Shown here piece by piece: positions 31,704 through 40,839 of a stretch of 64,000 bases of DNA. The position numbers and the translations under genes were made by a program. Origin of the DNA: Blastocladiella emersonii ATCC 22665. Taxonomy: Eukaryota; Blastocladiomycota; Blastocladiomycetes; Blastocladiales; Blastocladiaceae. Each line of letters starts with the position of its first letter. Position 1 is the stretch's first letter. A model generated the notes under the pieces. It did no database searches, had not been told where the DNA came from, and saw only the letters and a program-made list of their open reading frames with translations. Location of the stretch: NCBI GenBank assembly GCA_025594325.1, contig JANHCV010000009.1:682001-746000 (forward strand). Direction: 5' to 3'.

Positions 31704-32906
31704 CTACGCCGAGGACGCGGCAACGCGCTGATGCTGCTGGTCCTCGAGCAGCGCGACGCGCTCGGCCGTGAACCGGCGGCCGGCGTTGCCCGAGGGCATG
31801 TAGGCGGCGAGCAGTGGGTCCCAGCGGCGGTGGGCGAGGTCGTTGGCGCGGGTCAGGATGGCCAGCGCGTCGAGCTCGACGCCCAGCTTGCGCGCGGCGC
31901 GCTCGCGCAGCCTGGCGTGCAGCTCGGCGGCCGCGTTCTCGTACGTGTACTCGCGGCGGAGGACGGCGTAGAACGCCGAGCCTGGGCGGGTAGCGGGTGG
32001 TTAGTAAGGCGTTTGGGCGAGGAGGCGGAGGAAGGGAGGAGCGTACCCATGATCATGGTGCCGAGGCCGAGCAGGTACGACGTCGGTTCCATGAGATCCT
32101 AGGCAAGAAATCTGCGTCAAAACCGAGCAGCTCATATCACCAGCGAAAAAACACACCCATCCGAGCTCGTACGTCAAGAACACGATCGCGCCGAGCTCCG
32201 AGACGAGGAACCCCGCTCCGCCGTACAAAATCCACCGCAACCGCGTCTCAGCGCGCTTATGCACCGCATCGAGCGCCGCACGCGCCACGGGGATCCGCTG
32301 GTCGTGCTCCGCCAGCGCGTCGCGCACGGTGCGCAGATCCGCGACCAGGTCGGCCGCGTCGAACGTGTGCGGAACGCCGTGCACCCACACCACGGCGTTG
32401 GCGCGCACCAGCTGCGCGAGCGACATCCCGTCGAGCGTCGCGTCGTCCAGCACCGCGTCCGTGTACCCGCGCGTGATGTAGACGCGCGGCGGGGACCGCC
32501 CAGCCCCGTCGGCGACCGCGGCCTCGGGCGTCGCCACGTACTCGGCGCGCAGGTTGTTGAGCACGTCGAGCGCGGTCGTCTGCATCGGGCTGACGTGCTG
32601 CACGAACGCGGCGGTCGTGGCGCGAGGGGAGGAGGTCGGGTCGGGCAGGCTCAGCGCGAGCGTCGGGACCGTCGGGTGCGCGGGCGCGTCGGGCCGCTTG
32701 GCGATGGCGGAAGCCGCGGCGGCCACGGGCGCGCGCACGTCCGACGCCCGCGTCAGCGTCACGGCGATGTGCCGGTGCAGCGACGCCAGCTTCGCGGGGC
32801 CGTGCTCGTTGGCGCCGTGCAGGTGGATCCACCGCGGGCTCGCGCGCGCCGCGGAGGCGAAGGCGGGCGTTGGTCTCACGCGGCGGGCGAGGGCGGCAGT
32901 ATACAT
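31704..32906 (-). CDS. MCU: Mitochondrial calcium uniporter pore subunit
   Basis: Exons on the minus strand: 32906-32157, 32098-32047, 31981-31704; introns GTGTGT...CCTAG and GTACGC...CCCAG; 359 aa. The N-terminus 'MYTAALARRVRPTPAFASAA' is an Arg/Ala-rich mitochondrial presequence. After an N-terminal domain and coiled coil come TM1 ('WILYGGAGFLVSELGAIVFL'), the selectivity-filter signature W-D-L-M-E-P (residues 250-255; the first intron falls between W and D) and TM2 ('YLLGLGTMIMGSAFYAVL'), then a C-terminal helix 'RLRERAARKLGVELDAL'. The WDxxEP motif in a short loop between two TMs is diagnostic of MCU. It forms the Ca2+ channel of the inner membrane. MCU is absent from many yeasts but kept in zoosporic fungi. 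Confidence 0.93.
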
Positions 32907-33451
32907 GAGTCTTCAGTGATGATTTTGCAAGGAGAGAGAGAGGGGGCCGGACGAGAACGGCGAGTTCTGGAAAGGTTCCCCGACCAGCCAGCCACACGCG
33001 CCGCCGCCGCGCCGTTCTCGGCGTCCGTCCCGCCCGCGCTGCCCCGATGCAAAGGCGACCGACGCATGTAAGCCAATGGAGAAGCTTGAACCAAGCTCCC
33101 CGCATCGCGACGAACGTCCTCCACGGGCCTTGGCGGAGTGAAGGACGACCCGAGGGCGGCACCCTGCCTCGGCGCGACCGGCGGTCGCTGCCACGAGGAA
33201 CGCCCCCGCCGGAGAGGGGCATGGCAGGCAGGTGAACCTGCAGGTGACCATGCGGGCGGACAGGCCCAGGCGGAGGAGCTGGATGGGGCTGGGCGGCGGC
33301 GGCGGCGTCGGTGCGGGCCCGCGGGCAGGCCCGCGGGCGGGGTCGTTGCCCTGGCCGTTGCCACACCCCGCGCGCGTCCTCGCAGGTCGTGGCGGCTTCT
33401 TCTCTCTTTCCCGCTCCTCAGTGGACATCATCCCAACAAACCGCCAGAAAA
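32907..33451. other. Intergenic, upstream of two divergent genes
   Basis: 545 bp between the MCU and 33452 start codons. It is very GC-rich, with a GGCGGCGGCGG run and a direct repeat of GCCCGCGGGC near 33320-33340. No gene seen. Confidence 0.4.
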
Positions 33452-34270
33452 ATGGTCAGCGAAGATCCCACCCCGCCGCCGACTCTGACCGCGACTCGCG
33501 CCGTCGACGCGGCGGCCGTTGCCTTCGTCAACTTCTACGACTACGACAAGATCCAGATCTGCGGCATCTCCTCGGCGCATGAGCTGGCCGCGGTCAACGC
33601 CGCGATCCGGTCCAACTGGCCGCTGGGCGTCAGTGAGCTCAAGCAGTACCCGGGGTCGGACCCGATCGTGCCCCGCGGTCGCGACGGGTTCCCCATGACG
33701 CTGGTCGAGATCAAGCTCACCGGCCGGCCGTGGCAGCGGGTCTCGCGCGAGGCGTGGCCGGTGCGCCGGCTCGTCGCCGCGCTCGTCCGCGCCCTGCTCG
33801 AGGCCGGGTGGCGCATCGACACGGTGACCAACGTCGCGCGCAGCAAGCACAATAAGGACGTGTGGGTCCTGGTCCGCGGCGAGCGCGTCACCTTCGCCAA
33901 CGACCGCGACGTGTTCGCCATCGGGTTCGACAATGGCCGCAAGCTCTCGCTGCCCGGCGCCCCGGACGACGTCTCCATCCAGATCCGCTCGGCGGTTGCG
34001 CAGGCATGGCCGGACGGGATCGGCGAGGTGGGCGGCAGCGGCGGCGAGGATGGCGAGCTCTGGCTCCGCCTCAACGGCAACCCGTGGTGCTCCGACGGGT
34101 TCCAGATCCCCCAGCACACCATCGCGAGCCGCCTCGTGCTCGCACGCATGGTCGCCGCGCTGCGCCGGTGCGGGTACTCGGTGTACGCGTCGGTCAACAC
34201 CTGTTGCGTCAAGGCCGAGGAAGGGGACCTGGACACCTGGATTGTGGTCAAGAACGTGAACGACCTTTGA
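33452..34270 (+). CDS. Hypothetical protein with two internal repeats ('GxPW' family)
   Basis: 272 aa, single exon, ATG at 33452 ('MVSEDPTPPPTL'). Two related halves are visible. Each has a 'WP.G' segment, a beta-like 'LVEIKLTGRPW' or 'LWLRLNGNPW', a helix with Arg ('PVRRLVAALVRALLEAGWR', 'ASRLVLARMVAALRRCGY') and a closing 'DVWVLVRG' or 'DTWIVVKN'. The 'GxPW...R..L..ml..L...GW' pattern is familiar from uncharacterised fungal proteins, but I know no function. There are no membrane or signal segments. A degraded tandem copy follows immediately. Confidence 0.75.
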   Translation: MVSEDPTPPPTLTATRAVDAAAVAFVNFYDYDKIQICGISSAHELAAVNAAIRSNWPLGVSELKQYPGSDPIVPRGRDGFPMTLVEIKLTGRPWQRVSREAWPVRRLVAALVRALLEAGWRIDTVTNVARSKHNKDVWVLVRGERVTFANDRDVFAIGFDNGRKLSLPGAPDDVSIQIRSAVAQAWPDGIGEVGGSGGEDGELWLRLNGNPWCSDGFQIPQHTIASRLVLARMVAALRRCGYSVYASVNTCCVKAEEGDLDTWIVVKNVNDL

Positions 34271-34314
34271 GATACATGTTTGTCTTGTGTTTTCCGTGCT
34301 TCCCTCGTGGGTTT

Positions 34315-35040
34315 GTTTGACATCCACGACACGCTGCGGGTGTGCGGGATCAACTCGGAGCGCGTCCTGGCGCAGCTGCAGCGGGCCGCGAACCAATCGA
34401 CATGGTCGCTTGGGATCCAAGAGGTGAAGCGGTACTAGGAGACGGACCCGGTCGCCCCGCGCGCGAACCCGACGGTAAGCTTATGACCAACCGTGATCTG
34501 GCTCAAGCTAAGGGGAGGCCTGTTCCGCGTCTCCTTAAGGCTGGGTGCCGACTCGCGAAGGCCACCAACATGACGCATGGCAAGTGCGCCAAGGACTCGT
34601 GGATCCTGATCCGCGCGACGCCCGTTGAGCTTGCCGGGAAGCACGACGCGTTCACGCGCTCGCTTGATGGCGACAGCATCGTCTCGCCCGTCGCCGCGAC
34701 CGAGCACGCCGCGGGTGTCGTGTGCGGCGCGATCGTCGCCGCGTGGCCCGACGGGTTCAAGAGGAAGGGGAACGGCGAGGACTGGACGTGAATGCAGCTG
34801 CGCAGGAGGTCCTAGGAGACCGAGTACTCGGACCGCCAGCGCATCGCCGCGAGCCGCGTCATGGTCGGTCGCATGGTCGCGGCGCTCCAGGTCGTCGGGT
34901 ACAAGGTGCACGGGTCGCTCGAGATCCCACACATCGAGAGTCCGCTACGCCGGTGGGGATACCTGGGTCGTGGTCAAGAATGCCGGGGGGTTGTCATGGA
35001 CTGTTGATGATAGACTCGCGTTTGCATTGCCGCAATCATG
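34315..35040 (+). pseudogene. Decayed tandem copy of the 33452 gene
   Basis: Starts 'FDIHDTLRVCGINSE', matching 'FYDYDKIQICGISSA' of the intact gene; then 'WSLGIQEVKRY' followed by an in-frame TAG (34436-34438). Downstream, 'LLKAGCRLAKATN' and 'AAWPDGFKRKGNGEDW' are followed by TGA (34789-34791) and a second TAG, then 'RIAASRVMVGRMVAALQVVGY' and, in a further frame, 'DTWVVVKNAGG'. At least three stops and two frame changes make it non-coding. It shows that the 33452 gene arose in, or gave rise to, a tandem pair. Confidence 0.85.
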
Positions 35041-35275
35041 AGATCGCCCAAGAAGCAGTCTGAAAGGTGCCGAGCCGCGAGCCAACGCGCCGCTGGTCGT
35101 GGTCGCGTTGATCCGTGGTGTGATGCGCTGCGCCACACCGGTTCTCTGCGGATTGACTAGGGAGGTCAGACTGATTGGTACTCGCGAGCATAGAGCAGCC
35201 GAGTGTTGGGATATATTGAATCAATGGATTGTGCAAAGTCGAGTGCCAGGTTACGTCGCGCCGACGCGACTGGCC

Positions 35276-36916
35276 TTAGTTGAACATGCCGCGGAGCCCG
35301 GGCAGCGCGGCCTTGAGCGAGGACACGTTGATGTCCGTGGCCGGGCGACTGGCGGCCTGGGCCGTGGATGCCGAGACGCGAGCGGATGGACCAGGTGCAC
35401 CAGTGGAGACGGGAGCGGACGCCGTCGGCGTCGGCGGCAAGGAAGCCTGGGCCGCAGACGTCGCGGGATGAGAGGCCGGGCGACTGGTGGTCGGGGCCGC
35501 GGGCGTCGAGGCGTCAGCAGAAGCGCCTGGCGCTCCGGTCGCGGTAGAAGCGACACGGGCCGCGGCCGTCGCGGGACGAGGAGCGGGAGCCGGCCGAGTA
35601 GCGGGGCGAGGACCGGTAGGACGCGTCGCGGCGACGGCGGGCTTCTGCTGCGGCTGCGGCTGCGGCTGGTTGGTCGACTGGGGCTGCGACTTCTGCTCGG
35701 CGGGAACAAGCATGGGATGACGCGCGAGATGGTCGAAGACGGGGCGCAGGCGCGGCGCGATGAAGAAGACGTGGATCGGGATGCCGCCGATGGCGCGACG
35801 CGGACCGCCGCCGGCCTTGCTGCCGGTGTGCGCGATGAGCCAGTCGAGGATACGGATCACGTTGTCGGCGCGTACGCGGTCGAGGTGCGCGAGATCGGCG
35901 AGCGCGAGCAGGAGGAAGTTGTCCTGGCGGAGCAGGTCGGTGAGCTCGCCCTTGTCCGTGGAGAGCTCGCCCTCGGTGACGAGCGCGAACTTGTCCGCGT
36001 CCCACCGGCTAAGCGCCGCGAGGCCGAGGTACGCCGTGAAACGGATGCGGCGGTCGAGGTGCGAGCAGCACTGCATCTCGCGCTCCCACTGCTCGTTGAT
36101 GGACTTGACGGTCGCGCGGGACCACGTCAAGAGCGGGGGGGCCACGCAGAAGAAGGCGGACGCGCGGGACAAGGCCAGGGCGGCGACGGCGTAGAACGCA
36201 GCCGCGTCGTAGTGGAACGCGGCGTAGACGAGGATCTGGATCACGCCGACGAGCGGGACCGACGTGAACAGCGGCATCTTCTTCAAACCGGCCGCGGCGG
36301 GCGTGGAGGCAGCCGTCGATGCGGCGGCGGGCTCGGAGGCCGTGGAGGTGACCTTGGAGGCGGCGGCGGGCGCGGAAGTCGTCGAGGCGGCGCGGACCTG
36401 GCGCTCCATGGCGGCGTGGATCTGCTTGAAGTACTTGTCCGTGGCGACGACTTCGGGACGCGTGGGCGTCAGGAACACGGCGGGGACCGAGTCGAGCAGG
36501 GCGATGAGCGCCGTGACGGTAAGGAACGCAGTGTAGTCCGGGTTCGAGTCTACGGGCCAAATGGGCTTGACCTCGTCGTCGCTGATGTCGTCGGGCGCCC
36601 AGCGGCTGATGCAGCACTGCTCGAGGTGCGCAATGAGGTTGGTGCGCACGCTCATGTTCAGCGTCTGCCGATAGACGCGGACGGTGGCGGGCGGCGTGAT
36701 GAGGGTGCACTGCGCGTTGATCCAGGCGAGCTTGGCGCGCTTCGACTTGAGGGATCCGCGGAAGTCGCGGCACGCCGTGACGACGCAGGCACGCGGCGTC
36801 GCGAGAATGACCACGTCGGCAATCAGGTCCGACGGGAGCGCGAGCAGGCCGTCAATCTGCGCGACCTCGGCCTCAGCTTCGGCGCGGTGGTGCGGCGGGA
36901 TGCATGCGTTCAACAT
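35276..36916 (-). CDS. Hypothetical protein, possible N-terminal F-box, Ala/Pro/Thr tail
   Basis: 546 aa, single exon, ATG at 36916 ('MLNACIPPHHRAEAEA'). Residues about 24-65 ('LLALPSDLIADVVIL', 'ACRDFRGSL') have the spacing of an F-box (LPxDLIxxV...CRxF), suggesting an SCF adaptor, but the match is loose. Residues about 70-400 are helical and hydrophobic enough to be a globular domain ('FLTVTALIALLDSVPAVFL'). Residues about 415-530 are a low-complexity Pro/Ala/Thr/Gln tail with 'PQPQPQQKP'. No family is recognised. A GATGC microsatellite lies 14 bp upstream of the start. Confidence 0.7.
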   Translation of the reverse strand: MLNACIPPHHRAEAEAEVAQIDGLLALPSDLIADVVILATPRACVVTACRDFRGSLKSKRAKLAWINAQCTLITPPATVRVYRQTLNMSVRTNLIAHLEQCCISRWAPDDISDDEVKPIWPVDSNPDYTAFLTVTALIALLDSVPAVFLTPTRPEVVATDKYFKQIHAAMERQVRAASTTSAPAAASKVTSTASEPAAASTAASTPAAAGLKKMPLFTSVPLVGVIQILVYAAFHYDAAAFYAVAALALSRASAFFCVAPPLLTWSRATVKSINEQWEREMQCCSHLDRRIRFTAYLGLAALSRWDADKFALVTEGELSTDKGELTDLLRQDNFLLLALADLAHLDRVRADNVIRILDWLIAHTGSKAGGGPRRAIGGIPIHVFFIAPRLRPVFDHLARHPMLVPAEQKSQPQSTNQPQPQPQQKPAVAATRPTGPRPATRPAPAPRPATAAARVASTATGAPGASADASTPAAPTTSRPASHPATSAAQASLPPTPTASAPVSTGAPGPSARVSASTAQAASRPATDINVSSLKAALPGLRGMFN

Positions 36917-37912
36917 TGTGCAGCGAGGGTATGCGATGCGATGCGATGCGATGCGATGCGATGATGAGGAGGTTCAAGGTTGAGAGAGAGAGAAAGGGCG
37001 GAATCGCCGCGGACCGATCGAGCGAGCGTGAGAACGGCGGCGAGCTTGTTGTCGCGTCGCTCATGACAACACATCAGCTGATCCGGTGACCGCGCCGCGC
37101 CACACTCCGCCGCCGCCAAGGCAGGGGTGGTCGAGGTCGGAAGCAGTCCAGTAGAAACGATCGTCGAGCTCGAGCTCCTCGCAGCGTTCTTGCCAGCCAC
37201 GAAATAAGAGCATGAATTGAGCCACGGCCAACGCCGGCAGTACCAAGGCCACCCTTCTAACGCCAACGCGTTCGACGCGACCACCTTGTCGAGGCAATCG
37301 ACGGCCGCGCCCAGCGATTGTCGAGTAACAGTTGATGTCGTCAACGCACCTGACCAGCACGTCCGTAGACCGCCGGCGGTGCCAGCATCCGGCTGAGCGT
37401 CTCCGGCTGATCGTTTATGGCGGGATGCGCGAGGTGAGGAGGGCAGAGGACGTCCCAACGAACAACAGCCGCGAGACGACACTCGCACGGACGAGGTCGT
37501 CCTGGGATCGACAATCAACGGGAACAGCAACAAAGCGAACGCATTTTATGCAAAGAGAGCCCGCCGAGCGGTTACGCGGGCCGAGGGGCTGTGATGGCCT
37601 GCTGATGTCCATCGACTTGCTCCTTCATCGTGTGCGCACGATTTGCTTGTCGTCTGCCCTGAGCTTGACGCTTTGAGAAGTTCCCGACGCAGCTCGGCCA
37701 AGGCGGACCGGTGTGGGCAAAGTTCAGCGTGAGAGCAGAGGCAGGGGTGGAAGAGGCGCCGACGCGCGAGCCGACGCGCCGGTCATGGGCGTGTGCGGTC
37801 GCCACACCGCGGCGCCCACTCAGCTGGGCGTCAGCTCCACGCTCTTCCCCCTCTCCCTCACGCGTCAACAACAACACACTTCCATGTATCTCTTGCGAGT
37901 CCCTGCAACGCC
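36917..37912. other. Intergenic; possible gene relic on minus strand
   Basis: 996 bp between divergent start codons. A minus-strand frame at about 37061-37250 reads 'AQFMLLFRGWQERCEELEL' and 'DDRFYWTASDLD', which has protein character, but I find no start, no clean upstream exon and no family. I treat it as a relic or chance frame. Confidence 0.3.
36931..36963. repeat. Pentanucleotide microsatellite (ATGCG)6
   Basis: Six perfect ATGCG units plus ATG, in the 5' leader of the 35276-36916 gene, where length change could affect translation or transcription. Confidence 0.9.
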
Positions 37913-39501
37913 ATGATCTTCCTCCTGCTATGCACATTCATCATCCTAATGGCTGCTGGCCGGGCATGGGCCGCGCACCGCCGCGGAATCCGCGAGCGGC
38001 GTCGGATCCGGAGCGAGCGCCTGACGTCGGGCCGCATCACGTTCGGCTTCTTCCACCCGTACTGCAACGCGGGCGGCGGCGGCGAGCGCGTGCTGTGGGC
38101 GGGCGTGCGCGCGTGTCTCGCCGCGTACCCGAGCGCGCACTGCGTCGTGTACACGGGCGACGTGGACGCGACGGGGGACCAGATCCTGGCGAGGGCTAAA
38201 GAGCGGTTTGCGATTGAGCTGAGCCCGGAAAGGGTCCGGTTTGTGTTTTTGAAGCGCAGGTGGCTCGTCGAGGATACGACGTATCCCAGGTTCACGCTGC
38301 TCGGGCAGAGTCTGGGCTCGGTCGCGCTTGCGGCGGAGGTGGTACCGTACGGCGTTGCGCCGGACGTGTTCATCGGTACGGCCTTTGCGTGGGCGCGAGA
38401 GCACGGACAGAGCTAACCGAACTCGCAGACACGATGGGCTACGCGTTCACGTACCCGCTGATCAAGCTGCTGCTCGGATGCCCGGTCGTCTCGTACACGC
38501 ACTACCCGACCATCAGGTACGCCCACTCACGATCAGTCCGCGCGACCTCGCTAACACCCAGTGCAGCACCGACATGCTCACCAAGATCGGACAGAGCGAG
38601 TCGAGCTTCAACAACGCGTCCTTTATTTCCCGCTCGCGCGTGCTCAGCTCGGCCAAGCTCATGTACGCCGCCCACTCACCTCGCTCACCGCACCCTCCCA
38701 CTAACCCCATTCCGCGAGTGTAGCTACTACCGCCTCTTCGCGTCGCTGTACGGCCACTGCGGCCGGTACGCGGACGTAGTCATGGTCAACTCGTCGTGGA
38801 CGCGGGACCACATCGAGTCCATCTTCGGCCGCCCGGACCGCACGTTCCTCGTGTACCCGCCGTGCGACACGTCGGCGCTCGAAACGCTCCCCGAAACCGG
38901 CCGCCGCCCCTGGATCGTCTCGGTCGCGCAGTTCCGGCCCGAGAAGAACCACGCGCTGCAGATCGACGCCTTCGCGCACGCGCTGACCCGGTTCCCCGCG
39001 TTAGCGGGAATGCGCGACGTGCGGCTGGTCCTGGTCGGCGGGTGTCGCGGCGACGCGGACGCGAAGCGCGTCGATGCCCTGCGCTTGCTCGCGGCGGAGC
39101 GCGGGGTCGCGGATAAAGTCGAGTTTGCCGTCAACGCGCCGCACGCGGACCTGCTCGGCTACCTGCGCGCGGGCAGCGTGGCGCTGCACACCATGGCGGA
39201 CGAGCATTTCGGGATCGGCGTGGTCGAGGGGATGGCCGCGGGCATGATCGTGGTCGCGCACGACTCGGCGGGGCCGAAACGCGATATCGTGGTGCCGCTC
39301 GAGGGAGACGGGCAAACGACGGGGTTCCTGGCGCGGACCAGGGACGAGTACGCGGACGCCATGTACCGGGCGCTGACGATGCCGGCGGGCGAGCGCGAGC
39401 GCATGGTGGCGGCGGCACGGAAGAGCGTGCACCGGTTCTCGGAGGCGGCGTTCGCGCAGCAGTGGGTGCAGTGTGTGGGTGCGGCGACGGGAGCGTACTA
39501 A
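37913..39501 (+). CDS. ALG11: ALG11 GDP-mannose:dolichol-PP-oligosaccharide alpha-1,2-mannosyltransferase
   Basis: Exons 37913-38375, 38429-38516, 38567-38662, 38724-39501; introns with GTACG donors and GCAG/GTAG acceptors, all in phase; 474 aa, the usual size. It adds the fourth and fifth mannoses to the lipid-linked N-glycan precursor on the cytosolic face of the ER. Seen: an N-terminal membrane anchor ('MIFLLLCTFIILMAA'), the ALG11 signature 'FFHPYCNAGGGGERVLW', 'DTMGYAFTYPLIKLL', 'VSYTHYPTIS', 'MVNSSWTRDHI', and the GT-B/GT4 nucleotide-sugar region 'HFGIGVVEGMAAGMIVVAHD'. Frame, anchor and motifs agree, so the call is firm. Confidence 0.95.
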
Positions 39502-39542
39502 GAGTGAGATTACATTGATTTTTTGTTGTTGTGGACAGCTAG

Positions 39543-40523
39543 CTACTGCTGCTGCTTGGCGAGGTCGATCTTGCCAGCGATGCGCCACTTGCCGTTGGCG
39601 GTGGTGAAGCGCTCGTAGACGACGTACTCGACGGGGTCCGACTCGGTGGCGGCGAGGACCTTGCCCGACGAGTCGGTGATGGTGAGGCGCTGCTTGGTGT
39701 GCAGCTTGATGGTGACCTGGGCCACGCCAAACGGGTCGCCCTGGCCCTTGGAGTAGCGCAGGTTGACCGTCTTGGGCCGCTCCACGGCGCCGAGGTACTC
39801 CCACGACAGCGTGCCGGGCCGCTTGCGCATCTGGTTCTTGAGCGTCTGTTGATGTTTCGGCGGTGGTTAGTGTGGATTTGGGCGAGGTGGTCAGGGAGAT
39901 GAGGGGTACCGAGAGCATCTGGTTGGTGACGAACGGCTCCACGTCGTTCGGGCGGCCCCTACACGCACACGCACACGCGATGGGTCAGGATCGGGCCGCC
40001 GTGCAACGCAGCGGGCAAGAGCGTACTCGGCAAAGGCCTTGTTCATCTGCTTGTACAGCTCCTCGGCCTCGAGCGGGAACTGGGTGGCGACGAACTTGAT
40101 ATCGCGCTTCAGGCGGGACACCCTACGCGCCGCCGTGAAAGCGTCAGCGATGGACCCGCACACCGACCGGTCTCACATAAAAGCGTGCATACTCAAAGGT
40201 GCTCTGCGCGAGGTTCTTGAGGTAGGTGAAGAGCGCGGAGCGGCCCTCGGCCGAGAACGGCTTGGGCACCTTGTCGGGGCGGACGTAGGGGTCTAGGGCC
40301 ACTTCAGCGTCAGGACTCGAGCGAATTCGCCGCTGATCAAACAGCACAGCTTACCGATGATGCGGCCGGTCTCGCTGATCGCAAAGTTCATCTTCTTGGA
40401 CACGAGCCCGGACGCGCAGCGGGCCTGCATCATCATGGCGGGCGCGGCCACGCGGGCAAGCGGCGCGGGACGCATCGCCGCGGCGGCGGCTGGCAGAAGC
40501 GAGTGGGCGGCGTGGCGGAGCAT
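39543..40523 (-). CDS. MRPL45: Mitochondrial large-subunit ribosomal protein mL45 / Mba1-like (Tim44-like fold)
   Basis: Exons on the minus strand: 40523-40355, 40301-40193, 40122-40027, 39958-39910, 39845-39543; 241 aa. The second intron uses donor GTATGC; with it every phase closes. The N-terminus 'MLRHAAHSLLPAAAAAMR' is a mitochondrial presequence. The C-terminal half ('WEYLGAVERPKTVNLRYS', 'VAQVTIKLHTKQRLTI', 'DPVEYVVYERFTTANGKWRI') matches the Tim44-like domain ending of mL45/Mba1, which anchors mitoribosomes to the inner membrane for co-translational insertion. A Tim44 paralogue is the alternative, but the spacing favours mL45. It is divergent from TAF1. Confidence 0.75.
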
Positions 40524-40839
40524 CGTGCAGGGAGTGCCGTGCGCGAACTAGTGTCGATGCGTTGCGTATAGTCGTTTGGGAGAGAGGAGAAGCGGAGAGG
40601 GAGAGAGTTGAGGCGCCGATCGCGCAGCCCGCGGCGTGCCACTCCCGTCGGCCCTTCTTGGGAGGGAAACGTGATGCCGAGGGCGCCTCAAGTCTTCCCG
40701 CGTTCGAGTCGAAGGCATCTCCCCCTCACCCGCCCCCACGCAACGAATCAGCGCAGAAATACCCGCACGCACCCGCTGCAACTCGACCAGACCTGCACCG
40801 CCTGCACGAGCCGAGTCTGCGTCCATCCACCCGCGCGTC
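40524..40839. promoter_or_regulatory. Divergent promoter, mL45 and TAF1
   Basis: 316 bp between two divergent start codons. No TATA box; purine-rich GGGAGAGAGGAGAAG tract near the mL45 side. Confidence 0.4.

Noticed and set aside
37061-37533. Minus-strand gene with 'GWQERCEELEL'
   Set aside because: No start codon, no resolvable upstream exon and no family; mentioned only as a possible relic.
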